Assembly: GCF_003143975.1 (NCBI RefSeq)
Contig: NZ_QFVR01000019.1
Coordinates: 1-64,000, forward strand
Direction of reading: 5' to 3'
Length of the DNA: 64,000 nucleotides
Source of the DNA: Kurthia sibirica
GTDB taxonomy: Bacteria; Bacillota; Bacilli; Bacillales_A; Planococcaceae
Below the pieces are notes generated by a model. It saw nothing but the letters and a program-made list of their open reading frames with translations. It was not told where the DNA came from and ran no database searches. The position numbers and the translations under genes were made by a program. Every line of letters starts with the position of its first letter. Position 1 is the stretch's first letter. This document shows, one piece after another, positions 36,260 to 46,038 of this stretch.

Positions 36260-38122
36260 ATGGCTTTATTAGAAGATTTGAAAACGAAGATTTTAACAGC
36301 AGATGGTGCAATGGGGACATTACTATATTCGTATGGTATCGATTTTTGCTATGAGGAATTGAATATAAAAAAACCAGAAGTTATTGAAAATATTCATCGT
36401 CAATATATTGAAGCAGGTGCAGATATTATTCAAACAAATACATATACTGCAAATGCAATTAAACTAGCACGTTATGGTTTAGAAAAAGAAGTTGAAGCGT
36501 TTAATCGCGCGGGTGCAAAAATCGCTAAAAAAGCTGCAAAAGCTGGCGGTCAATACGTTTTAGGCACAGTTGGTGGTGTCGTGGGTGTACGAAAAAATGA
36601 AGCGACTCTTCCGGAGATTATCGAGGCCCTACTTGAGCAAGCTACCATTTTAATCGATGAAAAAGTCGACGGTCTATTGCTAGAAACATTTTATGATTAT
36701 GAGGAACTTCACACTTTAGTCGTTGCTTTACGTCAAAAAACCGAATTACCGCTCATTGCACAAGTGTCGATGCATGAGCCGGGTGTATTGGTAAATGGGA
36801 TGTCATTAAATGATGCGTTACATGGTTTAGAAGCGGCAGGGGCCAATATTGTAGGCGTCAATTGCCGATTGGGACCCTATCATACAATTCAGGCTTTTGA
36901 AAATGTTGAAATTCCACAACATGCTTATTTATCTGCCTCACCCAATGCTAGTTTATTGGATGTAGAAGATGGCAAGCTCGTATTCGAATCAGAAGCAGAT
37001 TATTTTGGTAAAGCGGCCGTATTGCTACGTAACGAGGGTGTGCGCTTAATTGGTGGATGTTGTGGCACGACACCCGCGCATATCCGAGAAGTGAAAAAAC
37101 AGTTGGCGAATCTATCACCTGTTGAAGACAAAAAAGTAGTTGGACCAAAAGAAATTATTATACATGAAGCTGAAAAACCACGGTATGAAGCACTGCATAA
37201 TAAGGTTAAAAGAGGGCGTTCGATCATCGTTGAACTAGATACACCGCGCCATTTAGAAACAGAGAAATTTATTGAGGGTGCCGAAATTTTACAAAGAGCT
37301 GGCGTTGATGCTGTGACAATGGCTGATAATTCATTGGCTTCACCACGCATTTCAAATATTGCAATGGGTTCTATATTAAAGTATGAAAAAAATGTACGTG
37401 CTTTAGCACATATAACATGTCGTGATCGCAATTTAATTGGATTGCAATCTCATTTAATGGGACTGAATGCTTTGGGCATACATGACATTTTAGCAGTGAC
37501 AGGAGATCCAACAAAAGTAGGGGATTTCCCAGGAGCGACGAGTGTATACGATGTGTCTAGTATGGAGCTATTGCAGCTTATTAAAAAATTAAATGATGGC
37601 ATATCTTTCTCTGGTAAACCTCTACGCAAAAAAGCGAATTTTTCGGTGTCAGCAGCTTTTAATCCAAATGTACGAAATGTTGCGAGAGCCATACCACGCC
37701 TAGAGAAAAAAATTGCAGCTGGAGCGGATTATTTTATTACACAGCCTGTGTATTCGAAAGAGAAAATTATTGAAATATACGAAGCGACAAAGCATTTAGA
37801 TACGCCAATTTACATCGGTATTATGCCATTAACAAGCTTGCGCAATTCAGAGTTCCTTCACCATGAAGTACCGGGTATTAAATTATCAGAAGAAGTATTA
37901 GAACGCATGCGAATTGCCACGACTGAGGACCCGATAACAGGTCAGACAGAAGGGGTTCAAATAGCGAAGGAGTTAATCGATACAGCAGCACAGCTTTTTA
38001 ATGGTATTTACATTATTACGCCGTTTATGCGTTATGAAATGTCAGTCGAATTAATCGACTATATCCACCAACTAGATCAACTGAAAAGAGGAGAAGGTAT
38101 ACATGTCGAAACATCTTATTGA
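36260..38122 (+). CDS. yitJ: Bifunctional homocysteine S-methyltransferase / methylenetetrahydrofolate reductase
   Basis: A 620-aa fusion. Residues 1-~290 are a homocysteine methyltransferase barrel: TADGAMGTLLYSYG at the start, the zinc Cys in GVNCRLGP and the Cys pair in LIGGCCGTTP. Residues from ~310 are a MetF-type reductase that makes 5-methyltetrahydrofolate with a flavin (VELDTPRH, AVTGDP, FITQPVY, IGIMPLTS). Same arrangement as B. subtilis YitJ. Controlled by the upstream SAM riboswitch. It overlaps metH by 20 bp. Confidence 0.95.
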   Translation: MALLEDLKTKILTADGAMGTLLYSYGIDFCYEELNIKKPEVIENIHRQYIEAGADIIQTNTYTANAIKLARYGLEKEVEAFNRAGAKIAKKAAKAGGQYVLGTVGGVVGVRKNEATLPEIIEALLEQATILIDEKVDGLLLETFYDYEELHTLVVALRQKTELPLIAQVSMHEPGVLVNGMSLNDALHGLEAAGANIVGVNCRLGPYHTIQAFENVEIPQHAYLSASPNASLLDVEDGKLVFESEADYFGKAAVLLRNEGVRLIGGCCGTTPAHIREVKKQLANLSPVEDKKVVGPKEIIIHEAEKPRYEALHNKVKRGRSIIVELDTPRHLETEKFIEGAEILQRAGVDAVTMADNSLASPRISNIAMGSILKYEKNVRALAHITCRDRNLIGLQSHLMGLNALGIHDILAVTGDPTKVGDFPGATSVYDVSSMELLQLIKKLNDGISFSGKPLRKKANFSVSAAFNPNVRNVARAIPRLEKKIAAGADYFITQPVYSKEKIIEIYEATKHLDTPIYIGIMPLTSLRNSEFLHHEVPGIKLSEEVLERMRIATTEDPITGQTEGVQIAKELIDTAAQLFNGIYIITPFMRYEMSVELIDYIHQLDQLKRGEGIHVETSY

Positions 38123-41100
38123 ACAGCGATTAGAAAATAATATCTTACTATTAGATGGTGCAATGGGGACGATGCTCCAAAATGCTAATTTAACAGAGGA
38201 AGATTTTGGTGGCGAAGAATTAGATGGTTGTAATGAACATCTTAATCTAACACGTCCTGATGTGATTGAAAGGATTCATGAAGAATATTTTATGGCAGGT
38301 GCTGATATCGTTTCGACAAATACCTTTGGTGGTACGCCTGTTGTATTAAACGAATATGACTTAGGGCATAAAGCAGTCGAAATCAATAAAGCAGCTGTTG
38401 AAATTGCTAAAAAAGTAGCGTTGCGGATGTCAACACCAGAATGGCCTCGCTTTGTCGCAGGAGCGATGGGACCAACGACAAAAACATTATCGGTAACGGG
38501 TGGCATTACATTCGATGCGTTATTACAAGACTTTTATGTGCAGGCGAAAGCGTTGATTGAAGCTGGGGCGGATGTGTTACTGTTGGAAACTTCACAGGAT
38601 ATGTTGAATGTTAAAGCGGGTACATTGGGTATTAAACAAGCTTTTGAAGAATTGGGTCGTGAAATTCCAATTATGATTTCAGGAACAATTGAGCCGATGG
38701 GAACAACCTTAGCTGGACAAAGCATCGAAGCATTTTATATTTCAATTGAGCATATTAACCCGTTGTCAGTGGGATTAAATTGTGCGACTGGTCCTGAATT
38801 TATGACAGATTATTTACGTTCTTTATCGGAACTCTCGAGCAGTTATGTGAGCTGTTACCCGAATGCCGGATTGCCAGACGAAGAAGGGCATTACCATGAA
38901 ACGCCTGCATCGCTATCTAAAAAATTGGAAGGTTTTGCCGATAAAGGTTGGTTGAATATCGTGGGTGGTTGTTGCGGTACAACACCACAGCATATTCAAG
39001 CAATTCGTGAAACTATTGCGCATAAAGCACCTCGTCCTATTCCAGAGAAACGCCAAGAACATACGGTTTCTGGTATCGAGCCACTTGTTTATGATGAATC
39101 GATGCGCCCGCTATTTGTGGGAGAGCGGACAAATGTTATCGGTTCGCGTAAATTTAAACGATTGATCGTCGATGGTAAATTTGAAGAAGCGGCAGAAATT
39201 GCACGTGCACAAGTGAAAAATGGCGCTCATGTTATCGATATCTGTTTAGCTAATCCGGATCGTGAAGAGATTGATGACATGGTCAATTTTATGAAGGAAG
39301 TGGGGCAGAAGGTAAAGGTACCATTTGTCATTGATTCGACCGACGAAAAAGTGATAGAAGAAGCATTGAAATACTCACAAGGTAAAGCAATCATCAATTC
39401 GATCAATTTAGAAGATGGGGAAGAACGTTTTGATGCTGTCATGCCAATCGTCAAAAAATATGGTGCATCAATCGTCATTGGCACAATTGATGAAGTCGGC
39501 ATGGCTGTCGATCGTCATCGTAAACTAGAAATTGCCGAGAGAGAATATGATTTACTCGTCAATAAATGGGGCTTAGCACCAGAAGACATTATTTATGACC
39601 CCCTCGTATTTCCAGTAGGAACAGGTGATCAACAATATATTGGTGCGGCCGAGGAGACAATTGAAGGAATACGTCTGATCAAAGAAAAACTGCCACGTGT
39701 TTTAACAATCCTTGGTGTATCCAATGTATCCTTCGGGTTGCCACCAGTCGGTCGCGAAGTATTAAATGCAGTCTATTTGTATCACTGTACGCAAGCGGGG
39801 CTCGATTATGCCATCGTTAATACGGAAAAACTTGAACGCTACGCATCGATTCCAGAAACTGAAATCACATTAGCAAATGATTTGATTTTCAATACGACAG
39901 ATCAAACCTTAGCAGATTTTACAGATTTTTATCGCGATAAGAAAAAAGAAAAAACGGAAGATGATATTCCGAAAACAGTACCAGAACGTCTTGCTTACTA
40001 TATTCTAGAAGGTACAAAAGAAGGGCTATTAGATGATTTAGAGCTGGCGTTGACCATGTACGACACACCGCTCGATATTATAAATGGTCCATTAATGGCG
40101 GGGATGGCAACAGTCGGAAAACTGTTCAATGAAAATCAGTTGATTGTAGCAGAAGTGCTGCAATCAGCAGGTGTCATGAAAGCAGCGGTGTCCTATTTAG
40201 AAGGATTTATGGATAAATCAGCAGATGATGTCGGAAAGGGTAAAATTATTATTGCTACGGTGAAGGGCGATGTGCATGACATCGGCAAAAATCTGGTTGA
40301 TATTATATTGAGTAATAATGGCTATAAAGTAATTGATTTAGGCATTAAAGTGACACCCCAACAACTGATTGAAGCAATCCGAAAAGAAAAACCAGATATT
40401 GTTGGGCTATCGGGGTTACTCGTAAAATCTGCACAACAAATGGTGATCACCGCACAGGATTTCAAAGATGTTGGTATCGATACACCGATATTAGTCGGTG
40501 GAGCGGCATTGTCTCGTCGTTTCACCGATACAAAAATTGCTGCCAACTATGATGGACCCGTATTGTATGCTAAGGATGCAATGATTGGCTTGGATATCGT
40601 CAATCGTTTGCAAGGAAGTGAACGCGAAGAATTGCTTGATGAAGTATTTGTCGCACAGAAAAAACGAGTGGAAAAAGAAGCGAATCGCTCTGAACGTGGA
40701 GCAGTAGCAGTTGCTGTTCGTCCAGTGAAGACCATCAGTGAGGAATTTCCAGTATTCATACCGGCAGATACCAAACGTCATGTGCAGCGTAATTATTCAG
40801 TGAAGCATTTATACCCCTATGTCAATATGCGTACATTGATTGGTCATCATCTTGGTTTAAAAGGATATAATGATGAATTGCGCGCAAGCGGTGATAAACG
40901 TTCCAATGAATTATTTGATTTGGTGACGGGCTATTTGCAAACAGATACGTTTTCGCCAGCAGGCATATATCGCTTTTATCCAGCACAATCAGCAGGTGAT
41001 GATGTCATTATTTATGATCCGGAAGACTGTACTATTGAAATTGAACGTTTTACATTCCCAAGACAGCAAAAGGCGCCATTTTTATGTTTAGCGGATTTTT

Positions 41101-41534
41101 GTAAATCGCAGGCAAGCGGTGTTATGGATTATGTTGGTTTCATGCAAGTAACAGCAGGGCATGGTGTACGCGACAAAGCACAGACATTAAAAGAAGAAGG
41201 TAAGTTTTTAGAAAGTCACGCCATTCAAGCGACGGCTTTGGAATTAGCGGAAGGTTTCGCAGAACGGATTCATCAAGAAATGCGCGATCATGTGGGTTAT
41301 CCAGATGCTACTGATTTCACAATGCGCGACCGTTTTGCAGCAAAATATAATGGTCAACGCTTTTCTTTTGGTTATCCAGCATGTCCGAACTTGGATGATC
41401 AAGCCAAATTATTTGGTCTCTTATGTCCGGAAGATATCGGCGTGGAATTGACAGAAGGCTTCATGATGCAGCCAGAGGCATCCGTATCAGCCATTGTATT
41501 TAATCATCCAGATGCCCGATATTTCAATGTATAA
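38103..41534 (+). CDS. metH: Cobalamin-dependent methionine synthase MetH
   Basis: MetH moves a methyl group from 5-methyltetrahydrofolate to homocysteine through cobalamin. The 1143-aa chain has the full domain order: homocysteine barrel with GGCCGTTPQH near 300, pterin-binding barrel (about 335-600, FVGERTNVIGSRKF), B12 cap and B12 domain with GDVHDIGKN (lower ligand His near 725), and the C-terminal SAM-binding reactivation domain ending MMQPEASVSAIVFNHPDARYF. It lies in the SAM-riboswitch operon behind yitJ, which supplies the methyl donor. The organism must obtain cobalamin. Confidence 0.98.
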   Translation: MSKHLIEQRLENNILLLDGAMGTMLQNANLTEEDFGGEELDGCNEHLNLTRPDVIERIHEEYFMAGADIVSTNTFGGTPVVLNEYDLGHKAVEINKAAVEIAKKVALRMSTPEWPRFVAGAMGPTTKTLSVTGGITFDALLQDFYVQAKALIEAGADVLLLETSQDMLNVKAGTLGIKQAFEELGREIPIMISGTIEPMGTTLAGQSIEAFYISIEHINPLSVGLNCATGPEFMTDYLRSLSELSSSYVSCYPNAGLPDEEGHYHETPASLSKKLEGFADKGWLNIVGGCCGTTPQHIQAIRETIAHKAPRPIPEKRQEHTVSGIEPLVYDESMRPLFVGERTNVIGSRKFKRLIVDGKFEEAAEIARAQVKNGAHVIDICLANPDREEIDDMVNFMKEVGQKVKVPFVIDSTDEKVIEEALKYSQGKAIINSINLEDGEERFDAVMPIVKKYGASIVIGTIDEVGMAVDRHRKLEIAEREYDLLVNKWGLAPEDIIYDPLVFPVGTGDQQYIGAAEETIEGIRLIKEKLPRVLTILGVSNVSFGLPPVGREVLNAVYLYHCTQAGLDYAIVNTEKLERYASIPETEITLANDLIFNTTDQTLADFTDFYRDKKKEKTEDDIPKTVPERLAYYILEGTKEGLLDDLELALTMYDTPLDIINGPLMAGMATVGKLFNENQLIVAEVLQSAGVMKAAVSYLEGFMDKSADDVGKGKIIIATVKGDVHDIGKNLVDIILSNNGYKVIDLGIKVTPQQLIEAIRKEKPDIVGLSGLLVKSAQQMVITAQDFKDVGIDTPILVGGAALSRRFTDTKIAANYDGPVLYAKDAMIGLDIVNRLQGSEREELLDEVFVAQKKRVEKEANRSERGAVAVAVRPVKTISEEFPVFIPADTKRHVQRNYSVKHLYPYVNMRTLIGHHLGLKGYNDELRASGDKRSNELFDLVTGYLQTDTFSPAGIYRFYPAQSAGDDVIIYDPEDCTIEIERFTFPRQQKAPFLCLADFCKSQASGVMDYVGFMQVTAGHGVRDKAQTLKEEGKFLESHAIQATALELAEGFAERIHQEMRDHVGYPDATDFTMRDRFAAKYNGQRFSFGYPACPNLDDQAKLFGLLCPEDIGVELTEGFMMQPEASVSAIVFNHPDARYFNV

Positions 41535-41540
41535 TCACCC

Positions 41541-41597
41541 ACACTAAAAAGTAGCATGAGGCGTATAGACGCTTCACGCTACTTTTTTAGTGTCTTT
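41541..41597 (+). terminator. Terminator of yitJ-metH
   Basis: ACACTAAAAAGTAGC-TGAGGCGT pairs with ACGCTTCA-GCTACTTTTTTAGTGT, a long stem followed by CTTTTATT. Symmetrical enough to act both ways. Confidence 0.88.
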
Positions 41598-41690
41598 TAT
41601 TATATATGGCGAAATTATAGCGTAAAACAGTGGTTTTGATTTTTAAAAAAACTATTTAAAGTCAATGATAGCAAGAGAATGTTTGAAAAG

Positions 41691-41719
41691 TGACAGATGT
41701 CATATTACATCTATGACAT
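41691..41719. promoter_or_regulatory. Candidate DesR operator upstream of des
   Basis: ATGTCATA (41698-41705) and TATGACAT (41712-41719) are a perfect inverted repeat with a 7-bp spacer; TGACAGATGTCA (41691-41702) is a second, overlapping palindrome. They lie just upstream of a promoter with a weak -35 box, the expected place for a response-regulator activator. Confidence 0.6.
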
Positions 41720-41726
41720 ATACACC

Positions 41727-41755
41727 TTCATTGTCTTTTAGTACCAACTTATAAT
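41727..41755 (+). promoter_or_regulatory. des promoter
   Basis: TATAAT (41750-41755) with only TTCATT (41727-41732) at 17-bp spacing. A good -10 and poor -35 fit activation by DesR. Confidence 0.55.
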
Positions 41756-41782
41756 AAGGGTAATTAAGAAGGGGGCTATGTA

Positions 41783-42826
41783 ATGGTAGATAAAGAAAAG
41801 ACGAAAGCGCTTCATCAAGCTGTGAAGCCATTCGCAAAGTCAACAACATCAAAAAGTGTCATCCAAATGGTCAATACACTAATCCCACTAGTATTATTGT
41901 TAGTGGCTGGATATATAGTCGCTGAATATACTTTACTAGGGGCAGCAGTAATTAGCGTTGTCGCATCACTATTTGCAGTACGTACATTTATTATTTTTCA
42001 TGATTGTACACATGGATCGTTTTTTAAAAATAGAAAACTCAATGCAATAGTCGGTACAATTACAGGTATTTTAACGCTGTTTGGTTATTCAAAATGGAGA
42101 CGTGAGCATTTAATTCATCATACTTCAAGTTCTAATCTGGATAAACGAGGAATTGGCGATATTTGGGTAATGACTATCGATGAGTATAGAGAAGCTTCTA
42201 AAATGACGCGTCTTGGCTATCGTCTTTACCGTAATCCAATCGTAATGTTTGGTTTCGGTCCACTTTATCTTCTGCTCATTTCGAACCGTAAAAATAGAAA
42301 AGATGCAAAAATGGACGAACGATTGAATACATATTTTATCAATTTTGTGTTAGTAGCAGGATATGGTGCTTTATGTTATTTCGTAGGTTGGCAATCGGTG
42401 TTAGTCGTAAGTGGCTTATCGATGTTTATCGCAGGTTCATTAGGTATCTGGTTGTTCTTTATACAACATACCTTCGAAGATTCGTATTTCGAATGGACTG
42501 AAGAATGGGATTATGTTAAAGCAGCAGTAGAAGGTAGTTCATATTACCATTTACCGAAACCATTACAATGGTTAACAGGTAATATTGGTTTCCATCATGT
42601 TCATCACTTGGCACCTCGTGTACCAAACTATGAATTAGAAGATGCCCATATGCAAACACCACCGCTACAACAAGCGCCAACCATTACCATTAAAAAAAGC
42701 TTAGATTCTTTAAAATACAAACTTTATAATGAAGAAACACATTATTTCATAACGTTCCGCCAATTTAATAAACACTTTTTGAAAACTACACCAAACCCAT
42801 TAATACCAATTAAAAAAGCAGTCTAA
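41783..42826 (+). CDS. des: Membrane acyl-lipid fatty acid desaturase Des
   Basis: Des introduces double bonds into membrane phospholipid acyl chains, restoring fluidity in the cold. The 347-aa product has the three diiron His boxes: HDCTH (73-77), HLIHH (109-113) and HHVHH (271-275), among four or more spans. AGAAGGGGG precedes the ATG. The response regulator DesR lies 88 bp downstream, separated by a terminator. Confidence 0.95.
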   Translation: MVDKEKTKALHQAVKPFAKSTTSKSVIQMVNTLIPLVLLLVAGYIVAEYTLLGAAVISVVASLFAVRTFIIFHDCTHGSFFKNRKLNAIVGTITGILTLFGYSKWRREHLIHHTSSSNLDKRGIGDIWVMTIDEYREASKMTRLGYRLYRNPIVMFGFGPLYLLLISNRKNRKDAKMDERLNTYFINFVLVAGYGALCYFVGWQSVLVVSGLSMFIAGSLGIWLFFIQHTFEDSYFEWTEEWDYVKAAVEGSSYYHLPKPLQWLTGNIGFHHVHHLAPRVPNYELEDAHMQTPPLQQAPTITIKKSLDSLKYKLYNEETHYFITFRQFNKHFLKTTPNPLIPIKKAV

Positions 42827-42833
42827 TACAAGG

Positions 42834-42875
42834 AAGCGATGGAACCGCGTTACTGCAAACTACATCGCTTTTTTG
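42834..42875 (+). terminator. Terminator between des and desR
   Basis: AAGCGATG (42834-42841) pairs with CATCGCTT (42863-42870), followed by T residues. It should reduce readthrough from des into desR. Confidence 0.75.
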
Positions 42876-42914
42876 TTATACTAGAGGCACTTATTTACCG
42901 AAGGATGTGATGTC

Positions 42915-43517
42915 ATGATTAAAATCGTAATTGCTGAAGATCAAGGAATGCTTCTTGGTGCGATGAAGGCGCTAATTAATATGGAAGATGATATGTCTGT
43001 TGTTGCCATAGCACAAAATGGTGAAGAGGCGCTTGAGAAAATTCATGAACATCAACCAGATATAATTATTATGGATATTGAAATGCCCGGTAAAACGGGC
43101 TTAGATGTGGCAGAGGAATTAAAAAATGATGATAAGCGAATTGTTATTTTGACAACCTTTGCGCGACCTGGTTACTTTGAAAGAGCAAAAAAAGCTGGGG
43201 TACGTGGTTATTTATTGAAGGATAGCCCAATTGAAGAATTAGTGAACTCCATTCGTGTCATTATGGATGGCCGTCGTATTTATGCACCAGAACTCATCGA
43301 TATTGTATATGAAGATGATTCGAATCCACTGACAGATCGTGAATCTGAAGTATTGGATTTAGTAGCAAAAGGCAAGACGACAAAGGAGATTGCAAAGGAC
43401 TTATTTCTTTCACCCGGGACGGTGCGAAACTATATATCAACCATCTTAGACAAGCTAGACGTCAGCAATCGCATCGAAGCGATCGCGCGCTACAAGGAAA
43501 AAGGATGGAATAAATAA
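42915..43517 (+). CDS. desR: NarL-type response regulator DesR
   Basis: In B. subtilis DesR is phosphorylated by the membrane thermosensor DesK and switches on des. The 200-aa product has a receiver domain with the phosphorylation site D54 (IIIMDIEMPGKTG) and a LuxR-type helix-turn-helix (LTDRESEVLDLVAKGKTTKEIAKDLFLSPGTVRNYISTIL). Similarity to B. subtilis DesR is high through the whole length. No desK gene lies between des and desR or on either side. A possible weak own promoter has TATACT at 42877-42882. Confidence 0.94.
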   Translation: MIKIVIAEDQGMLLGAMKALINMEDDMSVVAIAQNGEEALEKIHEHQPDIIIMDIEMPGKTGLDVAEELKNDDKRIVILTTFARPGYFERAKKAGVRGYLLKDSPIEELVNSIRVIMDGRRIYAPELIDIVYEDDSNPLTDRESEVLDLVAKGKTTKEIAKDLFLSPGTVRNYISTILDKLDVSNRIEAIARYKEKGWNK

Positions 43518-43519
43518 TC

Positions 43520-43565
43520 AAAGACAAACACCGTATGCCAAATGAGCATACGGTGTTTGTCTTTG
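43520..43565 (+). terminator. Terminator of desR
   Basis: AAAGACAAACACCGTATGC pairs with GCATACGGTGTTTGTCTTT: a 19-bp perfect stem with a 7-nt loop. Confidence 0.8.
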
Positions 43566-43781
43566 AGCATATAACTGGAGAACAATTGATGCATTGAGCT
43601 ATGATAAGGGTGTAAAAATAATGTTTGAATTTTCGACATTTTACAATAGATTACCCGTTACGTATTCCATGTAAGTTTCGTCTAATTTGGTACAGTTTTT
43701 TGGCTGTTTTATGACAAACAAGTTGCATTTACTCTTTAAAGTCTGTAAGTTGTTATCTAGGTACAAAATTAATATTATGAC
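43566..43781. other. Intergenic region between convergent genes
   Basis: About 215 AT-rich bases with no gene that has a ribosome binding site; nothing else was recognised. Confidence 0.5.
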
Positions 43782-43822
43782 AAAAAAGTCGTCTTCCCAC
43801 ATGGAATGGGAAGACGATTTTT
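43782..43822 (-). terminator. Terminator of fetA-fetB
   Basis: AAAAAGTCGTCTTCCCA pairs with the complementary arm ending GATTTTT around a 6-nt loop. It touches the fetB stop codon. Confidence 0.88.
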
Positions 43823-44592
43823 CATTTTTCAACCGTATGAAATTTTTCTCGAATCATTTGCATTTGATTATTAAATAAAGTTGGGTAGGATAAAAATCCG
43901 AGCAGTACGCTGGAAATAGCCGCTGTTGATAACAGGATAAACAATACGAGTAATTGAAAAAGTACTGCTTGAATGGGGTCAGCACCAGCAATAATTTGAC
44001 CGCTCATCATACCAGGTAGCTGTACGATACCGATGGTTTTTTGACTTTCAATTGTCGGCATCATACTCGCTCGAATAGCCGCGAGTAGTTGACGATGAAC
44101 GGCTTGTTTGGGTGTCCCACCTAAAGATAAAATCAATTCAACTTGCTCCTCATATGCTTCGAGTTCAGCTGAAAAACGATTTAAAAATAAAATAGATAAT
44201 ACCATGGCGCTACCGATTGCCATACCGCTTAAAGGAATAATATATTGTGCTGTCGCGGGTATGATTTTTAAGCCGAGTAATACGGTCAGCGTAATGCCCT
44301 CAACTGTGAGTAATGTGAGACATATTTTCCAGGTAATCCCCGTAATGTTTTGTCCTTTTTTGCGGGCATTTAATGTTGCTGCACCAATCATTAATGCCAC
44401 CATCAGGAATGTATAAAACAAGCCCTGTGCCTCAAAAACAAATGTCAGTATATAGCCAACAAATAACAATTGGATAATTGAACGAATTGTCGCAATTATC
44501 GTATCTTTTTCTAGACCTAAATTTAATGTTTTGGAAAGAATAATTGGTATAAAAACAAAGAGTAATGTCAGAGCTAAAGTGCTATAATTCAT
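43822..44592 (-). CDS. fetB: FetB-like membrane subunit of an ABC exporter (UPF0014)
   Basis: A 256-aa membrane protein with about seven spans. Family blocks are the N-terminal TIRSIIQLLFVGYIL, the ARKKGQ turn, LGGTPKQAVHRQLLAAIRASMMPTI and GIVQLPGMMSGQIIAGADP. In E. coli FetAB exports iron and raises peroxide resistance; here the substrate is inferred. Its ATG shares a base with the fetA stop. Confidence 0.9.
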   Translation of the reverse strand: MNYSTLALTLLFVFIPIILSKTLNLGLEKDTIIATIRSIIQLLFVGYILTFVFEAQGLFYTFLMVALMIGAATLNARKKGQNITGITWKICLTLLTVEGITLTVLLGLKIIPATAQYIIPLSGMAIGSAMVLSILFLNRFSAELEAYEEQVELILSLGGTPKQAVHRQLLAAIRASMMPTIESQKTIGIVQLPGMMSGQIIAGADPIQAVLFQLLVLFILLSTAAISSVLLGFLSYPTLFNNQMQMIREKFHTVEK

Positions 44593-45320
44593 TAAACCCC
44601 TCCATTCATAAAGAGCTGAACTTTTTTGTTTTTTGAATGAAGTAACAGATTACTGTTACCCGCTTCAATCAATTCGCCGTCCATTAAAACCCACATATAA
44701 TGGCCGACATGAGTTGCTTGTTGAAGGTTATGGGTGATCCAAATAATCGTCACGCCATGTTTATTATTAATATGTAGAATAAGATTTTCAATCTCTTTGA
44801 CAGCGTTGTGATCCAATGCGGAAGTGATTTCATCCAACAACAAAATCTGAGCGTCATTGACGAGCGTTCGAGCAATCGAAACCCGCTGTTTTTGCCCACC
44901 AGATAAAGAGGATGCATCTTTTTGTAGGAATGTATCGTCTAGACCTACGTCTGCTAATATAGATACGGCTTCTTCAGTTGATAAAGAACTATTTTGCAAG
45001 ACTCTTGGTAAATTGAGGTTATCAAATACAGTACCTTTAATCATGGGTGCTGATTGTAAAACAATCCCTACTTTTCGACGAAGATCGATTGGATTATAAT
45101 GCTCTATCGCTTGACCAGCAATATATAGTTCACCTGAAGATTGTGAAATTAAACGATTGCATAATTTTAAAATGGTCGATTTACCAGCCCCAGAAGGACC
45201 AACAAGCGTGGTGATTTTACCTTCAGGAAACGAGCCAGTGACATTATTTATAATGGTTCGATTATCAATTTTCAACGTAATATTGTGAAAATGAATTGCA
45301 GGGTTTGAAAAAGTTTTCAT
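44592..45320 (-). CDS. fetA: FetA-like ATPase of an ABC exporter
   Basis: The 242-aa ATPase partner of FetB. Walker A GPSGAGKST begins at 41, the signature is LSGGQKQRVSIAR, Walker B is ILLLDEITSALD and the switch His is in WITHN. AGGAG lies about 10 bp before the ATG at 45320. The open frame runs 64 codons further upstream without ABC similarity. One-base overlap with fetB. Confidence 0.92.
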   Translation of the reverse strand: MKTFSNPAIHFHNITLKIDNRTIINNVTGSFPEGKITTLVGPSGAGKSTILKLCNRLISQSSGELYIAGQAIEHYNPIDLRRKVGIVLQSAPMIKGTVFDNLNLPRVLQNSSLSTEEAVSILADVGLDDTFLQKDASSLSGGQKQRVSIARTLVNDAQILLLDEITSALDHNAVKEIENLILHINNKHGVTIIWITHNLQQATHVGHYMWVLMDGELIEAGNSNLLLHSKNKKVQLFMNGGV

Positions 45321-45426
45321 ATGTGAACAGCTCCTAATACATAGTCTATAGCAGATCGCGTAAAATGAAAATATTGTTATATTGTGGACATGGTGAAATA
45401 GGCTTTCTATACGACGTAAAGACGAG

Positions 45427-45432
45427 TATAAT
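45427..45432 (+). promoter_or_regulatory. adaA -10 box
   Basis: TATAAT at 45427-45432, 41 bp before adaA, with no good -35 box at the normal distance. This fits a promoter that needs an activator such as methylated AdaA. Confidence 0.4.
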
Positions 45433-45472
45433 TTGTTTATTCCAATAAGAAAAAGAGATAAGGTGATGAAAA

Positions 45473-46030
45473 ATGCTAGGACGTGTACCAACAGAAATTG
45501 AATGGGAATCAATCATAACAAATAACAAAACTGTCGATAAGGATTTCGTATATGCAGTGTCAAGTACGAAAATCTGTTGTCGCCCCTCTTGTCCGTCAAG
45601 AACTCCAAAAATTGAGAACGTGCGCATCTATGAATCTGTAGACTTAGCAATTGAAGCCGGCTATCGTCCTTGTAAACGTTGCAAGCCAGGTGGCATTAGA
45701 TTGCCTGAAAGCGAATGGACTGATCAAATGAACGAGTATATGGATGTTCATTTTGAAGATCATATTACATTGCAGTTTTTAGCTGATGAATTTCATGGTA
45801 GCCCGTACCATTTGCAAAGAGTTTATAAAAAAGCAAAGGGTTATACACCAACTGAATACCTTCAACAAGTGCGTATTAAAAACGCGATTAAACTTTTAGA
45901 AGAAACGTATTTATCAGTAGAGGATGTAGGACATAAAGTAGGACTGCATAATACTTCTTATTTTATAACATTATTCAAAAATATTGTTGGCACAACGCCT
46001 AAACAATATAAAATACACGGTAGAAAGTAG
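45473..46030 (+). CDS. adaA: Methylphosphotriester-DNA alkyltransferase and activator AdaA
   Basis: AdaA takes methyl groups from DNA phosphotriesters onto a cysteine and then activates alkylation-repair genes. The 185-aa product has the zinc Cys set C36, C40, C67 and C70 (ICCRPSC and YRPCKRC) and a C-terminal AraC-type DNA-binding domain from about 85. It is followed 8 bp later by the O6-methylguanine transferase gene, the adaA-adaB pair of B. subtilis. Confidence 0.95.
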   Translation: MLGRVPTEIEWESIITNNKTVDKDFVYAVSSTKICCRPSCPSRTPKIENVRIYESVDLAIEAGYRPCKRCKPGGIRLPESEWTDQMNEYMDVHFEDHITLQFLADEFHGSPYHLQRVYKKAKGYTPTEYLQQVRIKNAIKLLEETYLSVEDVGHKVGLHNTSYFITLFKNIVGTTPKQYKIHGRK

Positions 46031-46038
46031 TTGCTGCT

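Noticed and set aside
37000-37431. 143-codon minus-strand frame in yitJ
   Set aside because: Shadow frame inside a clearly real gene.
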